Assembly (NCBI RefSeq): GCF_001689125.2
Contig: NZ_CP015405.2
Span: 1,579,001 to 1,643,000 of the forward strand
DNA from: Blautia pseudococcoides
Lineage (GTDB): Bacteria; Bacillota; Clostridia; Lachnospirales; Lachnospiraceae
Reading direction: 5' to 3'
DNA length: 64,000 bases
In this document: positions 32,918 through 42,559 of the stretch, one piece after another
Layout: each line of letters opens with the position of its first letter
Position numbering within the stretch: position 1 is the first letter of the stretch
Translations under genes and position numbers: made by a program
The notes under the pieces: model-generated
The model's database searches: none
The model's input: only the letters and a program-made list of their open reading frames with translations
What the model was told of the DNA's origin: nothing

Positions 32918-35900
32918 CTATTCTGGATCTGCAAATACTGCTGTTTCGCTGTCCGTACGAATCGCTGTGATATTATCGTACCAAATGCTGCCCTCTACGG
33001 TATCGCCTTCAAAATATTCATTATCAACCGCATTTACCCATAAACCAAAGCTTGTAACCTGTCCGCAGTCATTTACCAGACCGCCCTTGGGATTGCCTGC
33101 TGTATCACGCTGGCAGAATTCTGAAAACGGAATCGTTACTAAGGTTGGTTTGCCTCCCCGTAGATTATAATCATCATATAAATTCAAATATACTTCATAA
33201 CAGGTATGATTGGCCTGAATCTGAATAACGGTCTTCTGCTGTTTACCGTCCGGAATTGTCCAGAATTGAAGTGCATTACAGTCAGACCAGTCAACATTCT
33301 TATTGATCGTAGCTCCTGCCCAGCCTTCGCTTGACTCTTTGTATGTAAACTTCATAGCATAACCATCCTGAGCTTCACCTTCCTTGTTTGTCAGATTCAA
33401 AACGATTGTGCTGCCTGAAGCTTTGTTTGTTGCCCATACACGGTTCAGCATACTGTCCATACCAAAATAGCTTTCAAAATCATCTACCATATACGGATCT
33501 GGCTCTTTTTCCCCGATATTAAAGATTGCTGTGATTTCTGCCAGCTTTTTATCTTGTTGGTAAAGGATTATCTTTCCATTTGCCGCCTCTCCAAGCTGGC
33601 TCAAAATCTCATCTGTCAGTCTGGCCGTAGCTGTTCTTCCATCCACATCCGTAACCAGTTTAATTTCTTTTGTTCCATTAGAGACTGCAAAATGGACATC
33701 TGTTGTTCCTTCACTGAGCTGTGCTGTTATGTCAGTCGCTGAAAGTATACGTTTCCCTGCGGTTGGCGTGGTGATATAGCCTGTTGCTCCCCATTGGTTC
33801 ACAGATGGTGAAGCTGGTTTCTCTCCGTTTATCACCTGTTCCTGATCTGCTGCAAAAATACTCTTTTCATTGTTGTAAAACCTTAGAAATCCGTCCATCA
33901 GTTCATGTCCGTGAAGAATTCCGTCCTCTGCTTTTGATACAACAAAAGGTGTATAATAATTACTCTTAGAATCATAATTAGACCATACCATATAGTATGC
34001 ACAGTCATATTCCGGTTTTGTGATAATATCCAGAATCTCAGTAAACCATTCCGGTCTTTCATTTCCGGTTTTCTTCATTGCACTGTTCGTAATACCGGTT
34101 TCTGTAACTGCAAATAATTTATTATGCTCCTTGGCAAACTGATCTGTCAGTTTTACTACTGTTTCAAAATTCTTCATAAACGAATAATTTTCATCCGCAG
34201 ATGCTTTGTCATCGTAAGTATCAAATCCTACCATATCAACAAATTCATCTCCTGGATAACGCTCTTCGTATTCCTGCATGGTTGTTGCCTCAGACCCTGG
34301 TCCATATACATATAACAGATTATGTACATCTTTTATATCACGCAGATACTCTACTGTATATTTAAATACACTCTTATACGTTTCCGCATCGCAGAATGCC
34401 TTTCCCCACCAAAACCAGCTTCCGGTATTCTCATGAAACGGCCGGAAAAGCACCGGACCGTCCACCTGTTCGGCATACTCGGCAACCAAATCCAGAAAAG
34501 CCGTAAACTGGGGATTATACGCGCCGCCCGGCAAGATCTGATTCATACAGTCTCCCTTTAAATGATAGGAATCTGCACTGCTGTAATCATAACGGTCATA
34601 TGTTTTGGCAGCTGTGCTGTCTTTTTCCACTGCAAATGCAAAATTAGGCATATGACAGGACAGTGTCATGACTGCGCCTTCTCTGACTGCCTCATTTGAC
34701 AACAGTGCTGCTGCTTTAATATTTCCTTCCGTTGTATCCGGAAGCTGCTCCTGACCCGGATAACGTGCATTGTATTTAGAAACAAATCCGGAAAACAGTC
34801 CGCCACAGTCCAGACCATTGATGGCTGCCAGAGAGCCTGTTATATCTTTTGTGTCAGAATCTGACAGATCAGAAGCCCCCGCCTTCAAAACGGTATCCTC
34901 CATATGTCCATAAAGAGCCGCATCGGATTGCCCAATTGCTTTTAAATACTGATAGAGCGCTTTGGTAGCAGCATCCGCATCCGGGTCTGCCAGTGCAATC
35001 TTATTTGCGTAATCATAGCTGTTTCCATTCACGGTAAGAGCTGAACCATTTCCTGAAATATTTGTCTCAGTCTCTGCTTTCTCCGCTGCATCTACATAGA
35101 CATCCTCAACTACAGGAGTATAGAGACGGATATTATCAAAGTAAAGCGCTCCCTTGTAATCTGTGTTATTGCCCACCATAAGAATCATCAGCTTATCCGG
35201 CGTTTCTTTATTTGCTGCAGCAGAATCAATTTCAAAATTTATCACAGCTTTCACTAATCCATTCCCCAGATCTTCTGTCTCCATATTTTTTATTCCGGAC
35301 ATCTGATCTTTCAGAACATCTCCGGCCACACCCTTTATGGTGATATTTCCTGTGGTCATGGCATCCTTTTCAAAATACAATTCAAATCCCAGCATGGCCG
35401 AACCAGAAAAGTCTATACCGCCCTCCGGTGAAACGCTGATAGCCGGCTGTACCCATCCGTTATCCACATCGCCGGAATAATCCATATTCACCTTCAATTT
35501 TCCATCTTCCACGCTGCAGACATCCTCGGTTGCTCCATGATAACTGTCTGTTGCCCAGCTATTATCAAAATGCCAGCCCTGAACAGTGTCATCCTCGAAA
35601 TCCCATACCTTCACATCTGAAGCAGGCTTTTGCTCCTCAGAGATAAAGCGGATATTATCCAGCCATATATCTCCCTTGTAATCCGTATTGACACCGATTA
35701 AGCAAAAAGTAATGCCATTAACAGTACCATTTGCCTCATCACACTCCAATATAACCGGAAGTTTTTTTATCCCGTCCACAGTCTCTGCTTTTTCCAGATC
35801 AAGGATGGTGTCATTTACATTCAGAGCATCTGAATTTACCGCCATTTTAAAGCCGCCGCCTGTCATCTTTGTTTCATCGTAGCAGAAATCCAGTGTAATT

Positions 35901-36280
35901 TTTGTTACCGACTCAAATTGGATACCGTCATCATTCCAGTCAGAGATTGCCATTTTACTGTAGTCCTTATCCATATCGGCACTGTAGTCTACCGTAACCT
36001 TTACCTTACCGTCCTCTGCGGATACTGCGGAATTTTCTGCACCTGAATACTGAAACTCCCATCCTGCTCCGTAATACCAGCTCCCGGCGTCTTCCAAATT
36101 ACCGGTTTTTTCCAAACTATTGATTTCTTCCAAACTATCGGTTTCTTCTGCATGACCGGTTTCTTCGTCGGCATTCGTTGTCACAACCGGAACCGTATTT
36201 GCTCCTTCCGCAAATACCGGCATACACATACTTGCTGTCATCAACACTGTCATCAGCATGGCACACACTTTTCTCTTCAT
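32918..36280 (-). CDS. Secreted multidomain beta-mannanase (GH26) with carbohydrate-binding modules
   Basis: I place the start at 36280 (MKRKVCAMLMTV) because AAAGGAAAAGGT precedes it. The order in 1,120 residues is: signal peptide (1-25); acidic linker with degenerate repeats (EETDSLEEINSLEKTGNLED); two related CBM27-like modules (about 70-215 and 222-388); the GH26 barrel (about 425-810), with acid/base Glu617 in LFRPFHENTG and nucleophile Glu727 in FAVTETGI; an Ig-like linker (about 830-925); and a C-terminal CBM23-like module. It has no wall anchor, so it is secreted or held by its CBMs. It cuts beta-1,4-mannan to oligosaccharides for the ABC importer encoded upstream. Architecture matches known gut-Clostridium mannanases. 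Confidence 0.93.
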   Translation of the reverse strand: MKRKVCAMLMTVLMTASMCMPVFAEGANTVPVVTTNADEETGHAEETDSLEEINSLEKTGNLEDAGSWYYGAGWEFQYSGAENSAVSAEDGKVKVTVDYSADMDKDYSKMAISDWNDDGIQFESVTKITLDFCYDETKMTGGGFKMAVNSDALNVNDTILDLEKAETVDGIKKLPVILECDEANGTVNGITFCLIGVNTDYKGDIWLDNIRFISEEQKPASDVKVWDFEDDTVQGWHFDNSWATDSYHGATEDVCSVEDGKLKVNMDYSGDVDNGWVQPAISVSPEGGIDFSGSAMLGFELYFEKDAMTTGNITIKGVAGDVLKDQMSGIKNMETEDLGNGLVKAVINFEIDSAAANKETPDKLMILMVGNNTDYKGALYFDNIRLYTPVVEDVYVDAAEKAETETNISGNGSALTVNGNSYDYANKIALADPDADAATKALYQYLKAIGQSDAALYGHMEDTVLKAGASDLSDSDTKDITGSLAAINGLDCGGLFSGFVSKYNARYPGQEQLPDTTEGNIKAAALLSNEAVREGAVMTLSCHMPNFAFAVEKDSTAAKTYDRYDYSSADSYHLKGDCMNQILPGGAYNPQFTAFLDLVAEYAEQVDGPVLFRPFHENTGSWFWWGKAFCDAETYKSVFKYTVEYLRDIKDVHNLLYVYGPGSEATTMQEYEERYPGDEFVDMVGFDTYDDKASADENYSFMKNFETVVKLTDQFAKEHNKLFAVTETGITNSAMKKTGNERPEWFTEILDIITKPEYDCAYYMVWSNYDSKSNYYTPFVVSKAEDGILHGHELMDGFLRFYNNEKSIFAADQEQVINGEKPASPSVNQWGATGYITTPTAGKRILSATDITAQLSEGTTDVHFAVSNGTKEIKLVTDVDGRTATARLTDEILSQLGEAANGKIILYQQDKKLAEITAIFNIGEKEPDPYMVDDFESYFGMDSMLNRVWATNKASGSTIVLNLTNKEGEAQDGYAMKFTYKESSEGWAGATINKNVDWSDCNALQFWTIPDGKQQKTVIQIQANHTCYEVYLNLYDDYNLRGGKPTLVTIPFSEFCQRDTAGNPKGGLVNDCGQVTSFGLWVNAVDNEYFEGDTVEGSIWYDNITAIRTDSETAVFADPE

Positions 36281-36327
36281 ATTTTTACCTTTTCCTTTCT
36301 CCGGGTCCCCCCTGTTTCTTATCAGAA

Positions 36328-38181
36328 TCAGATCAGGCTGGCTGCCCCAATGATTCCCGCTTCCTTTCCAAGCGTTGCCGTTTCTATCTCCGGAAGCTGA
36401 CCCTTTTCTCTTCCGAAGCATCCTTCTTTCATCATCTCACGGAGCGGTGAAAGAAGTGTCTCTCCCTGCACAGAGATACAGCCTCCCAGCAGCACCAGCT
36501 GCGGCCGAAAGATATTTACCACATTGACAATTCCAACTCCCAGTCTTCTGATATACAGCTCTACAATTTTCTGAAGCCCTGCATCGCCGTTTTCAGCACC
36601 TTCAAAAACTTCCTCTGGCGGTAAATCTCTGCCGATGGCGCGCTTTACGTCGCGATTCAGTGCAGTTGCCGATGCATATGCTTCCAGACATCCCTTTCTG
36701 CCGCAGGTACATGGTTCTCCGCCTTCCACAATGACCATGTGTCCAATCTCGCTTCCGCTGATCCCCTTACCATCATAGATTTCACCATCCAGAATAATGC
36801 CGCCGCCCACACCGGTTCCAAGCGTTATCATAATAACATCCTGACATTCCCGTCCTGCGCCCGCAACTGCCTCTCCAAGTGCAGCACAGTCGGCATCGTT
36901 GGCAATCCGGATTGGTATAGGCAGGTATTTACCCATTTCTTTGGCAAGTTCTACCTGCTCCCAGCAAATATTATTTGAGTATCTTACAATCCCATTTTTG
37001 CGGTCCACGGTTCCCGGAACACCAATTCCGGCTCCCACACATTGATCCATGGAAATCCCCTGCGTGTCCAGAAGTTTAAGAACACGCTGTCCAATCTCAC
37101 GGATGATCTCTTCTGCCGGATGATTTGCATTGGTTTCCATCACTTCTGATGCAAGCAGCTTCTGATGGATATCTACCAGTCCAATCTTTGTTTCTGCTCC
37201 TCCAATATCCACTCCGATATGTACCGGCGCTGCTTTTGCACGAATAGTCGTAATAAGTGCATCACAGGAGCCTTCAATCGTATAAGTTCCGCTCCCTGCT
37301 GCCAGAAAAAAGCTGTCTCCTTTTTTGAACTCCAGTGTTTCACCCTGATTATAAATAATTCCTTCTCCATCTAACATCAGGATGCTGGCAAAGGAGAGAT
37401 CGGACACGCTGCCCTCCATCTTCTTCATGACATTTCCGTCTAAGTTTAACTTATCGACAGTAAAATAATCGCAGTCCGCCACATGGGGATAGCTTCTCTT
37501 ATCCTTTACAATGGGCACCCGATTGGTCACAGCAAGGGCTTTCTCAATATGAAGGTCTCGCTTTTTCCCGTCTCTTCCGATTCTTCCATAGTCGTATACA
37601 CGATATGTTATGTTGGAATTCTGCTGAATCTCCGCGATGAGTATATCTTTGCCAATCGCATGAATGGTACCGGATTCAATAAACAGTACATCGCCTTTCT
37701 GCACCGGTACGGCATTGAGGACTTCCAAAAGTGTATCCTCCCGGATTCTTCTGGCAAATTCCTCTTTGCTGATCTCCTTTTTGAATCCATAGTACAGATA
37801 TGCTTCTTTTCCGGCGTCCATCACATACCACATCTCTGTCTTACCGTACTGCCCTTCATTTTTTAATGCATAACGGTTGTCTGGATGCACTTGAATAGAC
37901 AGGTTGTCTCTGGCATCAATAAATTTTGTAAGAATAGGAAAATCACGAAAACGTCTGCAGTTTGTTCCCAGCATTTCTTTTCCTTCTGCGTCAATATACT
38001 GCTGTAATGTCTGTCCGGCATATTTCCCATTAGCTATATAAGATGGTCCATCCGGATGACAGGATAATTCCCATGTCTCAGCCAGCACTTCCCCGTCATA
38101 TTCCTTACCATACTCTTCTGCCAGACGATGGCCGCCCCAGATATAATCTTTACAACTTGGTTTTAATTTCAATAAACACAT
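36328..38181 (-). CDS. Mannose-6-phosphate isomerase fused to ROK sugar kinase
   Basis: Residues 1-315 are a type I phosphomannose isomerase of the short Firmicute form. Zn ligands lie in SIQVHPDN (His99), GKTEMWY (Glu116) and SGTIHAIG (His174). A cupin tail follows to residue 315. Residues 320-617 are a ROK kinase: ATP loop GVDIGGAETKIG, catalytic Asp429 in ANDADCAALGE, substrate residues in SGSEIGHMVIVEGG, and the Zn motif CTCGRKGC (491-498). No stop or frameshift separates them. The fusion would phosphorylate free mannose or glucose and convert mannose-6-phosphate to fructose-6-phosphate, fitting the two sugars released by the phosphorylases upstream. The gene lies between mannanase and phosphomutase. 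Confidence 0.92.
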   Translation of the reverse strand: MCLLKLKPSCKDYIWGGHRLAEEYGKEYDGEVLAETWELSCHPDGPSYIANGKYAGQTLQQYIDAEGKEMLGTNCRRFRDFPILTKFIDARDNLSIQVHPDNRYALKNEGQYGKTEMWYVMDAGKEAYLYYGFKKEISKEEFARRIREDTLLEVLNAVPVQKGDVLFIESGTIHAIGKDILIAEIQQNSNITYRVYDYGRIGRDGKKRDLHIEKALAVTNRVPIVKDKRSYPHVADCDYFTVDKLNLDGNVMKKMEGSVSDLSFASILMLDGEGIIYNQGETLEFKKGDSFFLAAGSGTYTIEGSCDALITTIRAKAAPVHIGVDIGGAETKIGLVDIHQKLLASEVMETNANHPAEEIIREIGQRVLKLLDTQGISMDQCVGAGIGVPGTVDRKNGIVRYSNNICWEQVELAKEMGKYLPIPIRIANDADCAALGEAVAGAGRECQDVIMITLGTGVGGGIILDGEIYDGKGISGSEIGHMVIVEGGEPCTCGRKGCLEAYASATALNRDVKRAIGRDLPPEEVFEGAENGDAGLQKIVELYIRRLGVGIVNVVNIFRPQLVLLGGCISVQGETLLSPLREMMKEGCFGREKGQLPEIETATLGKEAGIIGAASLI

Positions 38182-38220
38182 ATTTTTCTCCTGTATTGAT
38201 TCGGATAATTGCCGCAGCGC

Positions 38221-38246
38221 AATTGTTCCGTGCCTTCACAATTAAC
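38221..38246. repeat. Fragment of dispersed intergenic repeat
   Basis: AATTGTTCCGTGCCTTCACA (from 38221), continuing ATTAAC, matches the left end of the repeat at 61141-61264 at about 21 of 26 positions. It lies in the gap between the phosphomutase and the isomerase-kinase genes. It is probably a partial copy of the same element. Confidence 0.4.
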
Positions 38247-38265
38247 TGCTTCGCGGTGCACAGAC

Positions 38266-39990
38266 TTACGCAGTCAGTCCCTCAACCGCTTTTTTCAATG
38301 TCTCAAGCCTTACAGCTGCATCCTTATCATTTTGCCCTCTTACGCCAATGTAAAATTTAATCTTCGGCTCCGTACCTGATGGACGGATACAGCACCATGC
38401 CGCATCTTCCAATTCAAAATACAGCACATTGGAGGCCGGAAGTCCTGTTGTCCCTTTCACATCTTTCGTCAAATCAATCCGTACATCTTCTTTATAATCT
38501 CTGAACTGCGTTACCTTTAATCCTCCGATGTTCTTTGGTATATTGTTTCGGATACTTTCCATCATAGATGCAATCTTCTTCGCACCATCCAGACCTTTCA
38601 ATGTTACGGTACAGAGCCCTTCTTTATAAAAACCATAGGTTTCAAACAGCTTCTCCATCTGGTCAGCCAGTGTGATCCCCTGATATTTGCACCATGCGGC
38701 CACTTCACAAAGTGCCATAACCGCAGCCACCGCATCCTTATCTCTGGCATGCGTCCCGACAAGGCATCCGTAGCTCTCCTCATATCCGAATATGTATTCA
38801 TGTTCATGATTCTGCTCAAAGAATTTGATCTGCTCACCGATATATTTAAATCCTGTCAGTGTTTCGATCAAATCCACATTATACGCTTTGGTTATCTCAC
38901 GGGCCATCTTGCCCGACACAATGGTTGTAACAACCGCGCCGTTCTTTGGCAGCCGGTTCATTGCTTTCCTCTGTGACAGGATATACTCCAGGATCAGCAT
39001 GCCGGACATATTGCCTGTGAAACTTACATATTCCCCTGTCTTTGTATTTTTCGCATATACCCCCAGGCGGTCTGCATCCGGATCTGTGGCAAGCACAATA
39101 TCTGCATTCACTTCCTTTGCAAGTTTCAGGGCAAGTGAAAATGCATTCTTATCCTCCGGATTGGGGCAGGATACTGTGGGGAAATTCCCGTCCGGGAGCT
39201 CCTGTTCTTTTACAACATATACATGGTTGAAGCCAAGCTCTTTTAACACCCGCCGGACCGGAAGATTTCCTGTTCCGTGAAGGGGGGTGTATACAATCTT
39301 CAGACTATCTGCAACTTCTCTGATAACCTCGGGATGGAGTATCAGTTTTTTAAGCGCTTTCATATATTTGTCATCCATATCCGTGCCGATCACTTCATAA
39401 AGTCCCGCTTTTACTGCTGCATCTTCTGTTGTTGTCTTTACCTGACTGTAATCTGTAATCGCACTGACCTCTCCAATGATTTCCTTATCTTTCGGGTGCG
39501 TAATCTGAGCGCCGTCTTCCCAGTATACTTTGTAGCCGTTGTATTCCGGGGGATTATGGCTTGCAGTCACCACAACGCCTGCTGTACAGCCAAGCTCACG
39601 AAGAGCAAAGGACAGTATTGGTGTCGGGCGAAGGGACGGGAAAATATATGCTTTTATTCCATTTGCAGCCATACAAAGCGCCGTTTCTTTGGCAAACTCC
39701 GGGGACATATTCCGAGAATCATAGGCTATGGCAACACCCTTTTTCTCTGCCTTTTCCTTCAGAATGAAGTTTGCAAGTCCCTGGGTTGCCTTGCGGACAG
39801 TATAGATATTCATGCGATTTGTTCCGGCACCGATAATTCCACGAAGCCCGCCTGTACCAAACTCTAAATCTCTGTAAAATCTCTCTTCGATCTCTTTTTC
39901 ATCTTCTGCAATGTTACGCAATTCTTCTTTCGTGTCCTCATCAAAATATGAGTCCTTCAGCCAAAATTCGTAAATTTTTCCTGCGTTCAT
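38266..39990 (-). CDS. Phosphoglucomutase/phosphomannomutase
   Basis: I place the start at 39990 (MNAGKIYEFWLKDS) behind GGAGAGAAA. The 574-residue enzyme has all alpha-D-phosphohexomutase landmarks: catalytic phospho-Ser144 in VVVTASHNPPEYNG, metal-binding DPDADRLG, sugar-binding GYEESYG and the phosphate-binding RPSGTEPKIKFYIGV at the C-terminus. In this locus it would convert mannose-1-phosphate made by the GH130 enzymes to mannose-6-phosphate for the isomerase encoded next downstream. Length suits the PGM2-like bacterial branch. Confidence 0.93.
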   Translation of the reverse strand: MNAGKIYEFWLKDSYFDEDTKEELRNIAEDEKEIEERFYRDLEFGTGGLRGIIGAGTNRMNIYTVRKATQGLANFILKEKAEKKGVAIAYDSRNMSPEFAKETALCMAANGIKAYIFPSLRPTPILSFALRELGCTAGVVVTASHNPPEYNGYKVYWEDGAQITHPKDKEIIGEVSAITDYSQVKTTTEDAAVKAGLYEVIGTDMDDKYMKALKKLILHPEVIREVADSLKIVYTPLHGTGNLPVRRVLKELGFNHVYVVKEQELPDGNFPTVSCPNPEDKNAFSLALKLAKEVNADIVLATDPDADRLGVYAKNTKTGEYVSFTGNMSGMLILEYILSQRKAMNRLPKNGAVVTTIVSGKMAREITKAYNVDLIETLTGFKYIGEQIKFFEQNHEHEYIFGYEESYGCLVGTHARDKDAVAAVMALCEVAAWCKYQGITLADQMEKLFETYGFYKEGLCTVTLKGLDGAKKIASMMESIRNNIPKNIGGLKVTQFRDYKEDVRIDLTKDVKGTTGLPASNVLYFELEDAAWCCIRPSGTEPKIKFYIGVRGQNDKDAAVRLETLKKAVEGLTA

Positions 39991-40083
39991 TTTCTCTCCT
40001 ATCTGCCTGCCCGGCCATCTCTTATATTTATCACTTCCATCCGATATTTCCTCTGCCCTATCTTCTTCCATCCGTTTTCGCTT

Positions 40084-40689
40084 TTACATACACTTTTTAA
40101 AAATTTTTCCGAACAGCTCGGCATTCACCCTTGCTGCCAGCGAAAACCCAGCCGTAAGATAAATGGGCGCCGTAAGCTGCATCACGGCTCCTCCTGCAAG
40201 GAAACACAGAACCGGGATCAGATTTACAAATACAATGAGAATGGTGCAGGGGAAATGCCTCACAGCCATGAAGGCTGCATTTCTCCAGATGTTTTTTGTA
40301 GTGTTTTCAAACTGTGCCTGTACCGGAAATACATAACTTGCAAAAATACACCACACACTAATCAAAACGCCTGTGCCTACGCCCCATATGCTCCATTCTC
40401 TTCCCAGATACATAACATCAAAGATCAGGACACCGCCAATAACTAAAAACGGCAGCCAGCTTGCAGTTCCCTGCTTCCACTCTTCTTTAAAAGCTTCCAG
40501 ATATTCCTTCACCGGATAACTGCTCTCCTTCCTTACCCGCCGCAGCATCACACGGTAAAGAGCTGTCTGTGCTGTTCCGATTGTGATAACAGGAATGCAG
40601 GTAAGCAAAAATATTAAATTCAGCAAAATCATATCTCCCAGATTACCCATACAACAAAAAAATGGATGATCAATACTCAGTTTTTTCAA
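40084..40689 (-). CDS. DUF624 (YesL-family) membrane protein
   Basis: The 201-residue protein has about five membrane helices and YesL-family features: the N-terminal NLGDMILLNLIFLLTCIPVI followed by IGTAQTALYRVMLRRV. These proteins recur beside sugar ABC transporters in Firmicutes and may aid transporter assembly or regulation, but the role is not established. It lies inside the mannan operon between the phosphomutase and the unknown membrane protein. Confidence 0.82.
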   Translation of the reverse strand: MKKLSIDHPFFCCMGNLGDMILLNLIFLLTCIPVITIGTAQTALYRVMLRRVRKESSYPVKEYLEAFKEEWKQGTASWLPFLVIGGVLIFDVMYLGREWSIWGVGTGVLISVWCIFASYVFPVQAQFENTTKNIWRNAAFMAVRHFPCTILIVFVNLIPVLCFLAGGAVMQLTAPIYLTAGFSLAARVNAELFGKIFKKCM

Positions 40690-40710
40690 TTTTGTTACCT
40701 CACTCTATTT

Positions 40711-41361
40711 TTATCCACAGATAAAATTTAAAAACTTCCGGCACTCCGCATGATTGATTCCTTCTTTCGGAAACACCAGAAGTAAGTTTTCTTTCTCTAA
40801 TTCTTCGCTGCTATTTTTCAGATAATCCTGTAGTATGGTTTCGGATACAGAAACAGCAGATACACCATTCACATCCTGCCATTCTGTCTCCGTATCTGTT
40901 TTTTCCTGTTCAAGCTCCTCCGCTGAATAAAACTCGCCGCCCACTGACACACAGTACCGCAGGAAATCCTCTGACATTACGACTGCATCCAGTTCTCCGC
41001 CGGACCATTTAAAAAACAACTTGTCAAAAGAGCTTTCATTGGCATCCTCCAGATGATAGCCCGGATAAGAAATGTGGTAGTCAGAATCTATAACCACTGA
41101 TTCTGCCTCCAGATCCGCTGCACGGGCAAATGCATCTTCCAGTTTTTCATCCCGTTCATAGTCAATACGCTGGTTGACCAATGCACATAAAAAGGCAGGA
41201 GGCTGTTCCGGGAAGACAAAATGAACAACTGAAAACACCACAATCCCTATGGCTGCCGCTATACCCAGCATGTGATACCAGTAATAGGTCAGTACATACT
41301 CTGCCCGTTCCCGGCCTGTCATGCCACTGGTATTTTCTTTGATTTTCTGCAATATGTTCAT
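40711..41361 (-). CDS. Unknown single-pass membrane protein in mannan operon
   Basis: The 216-residue protein has a short cytoplasmic N-terminus (ILQKIKENTSGMTGRERAEY), one membrane helix (about residues 30-50, MLGIAAAIGIVVFSVVHFVF) and an acidic external domain of about 160 residues. It lies directly upstream of the DUF624 gene and downstream of the GH130 gene, with gaps of about 20-30 bases, so it is part of the operon. Proteins of this type are often paired with YesL-like proteins; the function is unknown. Confidence 0.65.
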   Translation of the reverse strand: MNILQKIKENTSGMTGRERAEYVLTYYWYHMLGIAAAIGIVVFSVVHFVFPEQPPAFLCALVNQRIDYERDEKLEDAFARAADLEAESVVIDSDYHISYPGYHLEDANESSFDKLFFKWSGGELDAVVMSEDFLRYCVSVGGEFYSAEELEQEKTDTETEWQDVNGVSAVSVSETILQDYLKNSSEELEKENLLLVFPKEGINHAECRKFLNFICG

Positions 41362-41389
41362 TCTCTCATCCCGTCCTTTCTCCTGTGTC

Positions 41390-42559
41390 TTACTGATTCA
41401 GGAGCCTCAGATTTTTTTTGATCAGATCACACCGCTGTTTTACGCAGTCCGGTGAGCGAAGGGGATCCTCCGGTGTACCAAAGAGATAATCCTCCAGCTT
41501 GTCAATGGTTGTTACGGCCACATGCATCCTTGTATCTGAGGATGCATAGTAGATATAAACATCACCGTTTTCTTTTGCTACAGCGCCGTTTGTAAATACC
41601 ACATTGGATACATCACCAACACGCTCTTTCCCCAGCGGAACTAAGAATACTCCCGATGGTTTGGCGATAACTTTGTCCGGTTCTTTTAAATCCGTTCCGA
41701 AAAGGTAAAGCACATACCGCAGTCCGGCTGCTGTATTTCGCACTCCGTGTGCCACATGGATCCAGCATTTCTTTCCCCTGATCGGCACAGCCCCGGCTCC
41801 GTTTTTCGCTTCTGTCAGCGTGTGATATACTCTTCTGCTGATAATTTTTTCCTCATCGATCACTGCGTGGCAGATATCCTCACAAAGACCGAATCCAATT
41901 CCTCCGCCGCTTCCGGTTTCAATAAATCCGTCCATAGGCCGGGTATAAAATGCATACTTTCCGTCTACAAATTCCGGGTGCAGAACTACATTGCGCTGCT
42001 GCGCAGAACGAAGAGTCTTCAGGTTATCCAGACGCTCCCAGGTTTTGAGGTCTTTTGTCCTTACAATCCCTGCCTGTGCAACTGCAGCAGAAAGATCTGC
42101 GTCATCCGAATCCTTACTCTCTGAGCAGAAGACACCATAAATGTAACCGTCCTCATGCTTTGTCAGACGCATATCATATACATTGGTTTCCTCCGGACAG
42201 GTATCCGGAAGAACTACCGGATAGTCCCAGAAGCGGAATCCGTCAACACCTGTCTCACTCTCTGCCACCGCAAAGAAGGACTTTCTGTCAGCGCCTTCCA
42301 CACGGGCTGCCAGATAAAATCTGCCGTTCAGCACAATCGCTCCTGAATTCATCACGGCATTCACTCCAAGGCGTTCCATAAAATACGGATTTGTCTCAGC
42401 ATCAATATCGTACTTCCATGTGACCGGGATGTGCTCTCTTGTCAATACAGGATCTTCGTACCGGTCAAAGATTCCATTATAAAAGGAACTTTTTCTGTTT
42501 TTTCTCTGGATCATCTGCTCCAGCTTTGTCTGCTCTGCATAATATTGGGGATGAATCAT
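41390..42559 (-). CDS. GH130 phosphorylase, probably 4-O-beta-mannosyl-glucose phosphorylase
   Basis: I chose ATG 42559 ([16 protein letters not shown]) because CAGGAGGACAGAAAA precedes it and it overlaps the epimerase stop as ATGA. The 389-residue five-bladed beta-propeller has the likely proton-donor Asp129 in NVYDMRL and phosphate-binding basic residues ([21 protein letters not shown]). The length and N-terminal extension match GH130 subfamily 1 mannosylglucose phosphorylases, which split Man-beta-1,4-Glc with phosphate to mannose-1-phosphate and glucose. Coupling with the 2-epimerase gene, which supplies that substrate, supports this. Confidence 0.9.
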   Translation of the reverse strand: MIHPQYYAEQTKLEQMIQRKNRKSSFYNGIFDRYEDPVLTREHIPVTWKYDIDAETNPYFMERLGVNAVMNSGAIVLNGRFYLAARVEGADRKSFFAVAESETGVDGFRFWDYPVVLPDTCPEETNVYDMRLTKHEDGYIYGVFCSESKDSDDADLSAAVAQAGIVRTKDLKTWERLDNLKTLRSAQQRNVVLHPEFVDGKYAFYTRPMDGFIETGSGGGIGFGLCEDICHAVIDEEKIISRRVYHTLTEAKNGAGAVPIRGKKCWIHVAHGVRNTAAGLRYVLYLFGTDLKEPDKVIAKPSGVFLVPLGKERVGDVSNVVFTNGAVAKENGDVYIYYASSDTRMHVAVTTIDKLEDYLFGTPEDPLRSPDCVKQRCDLIKKNLRLLNQ

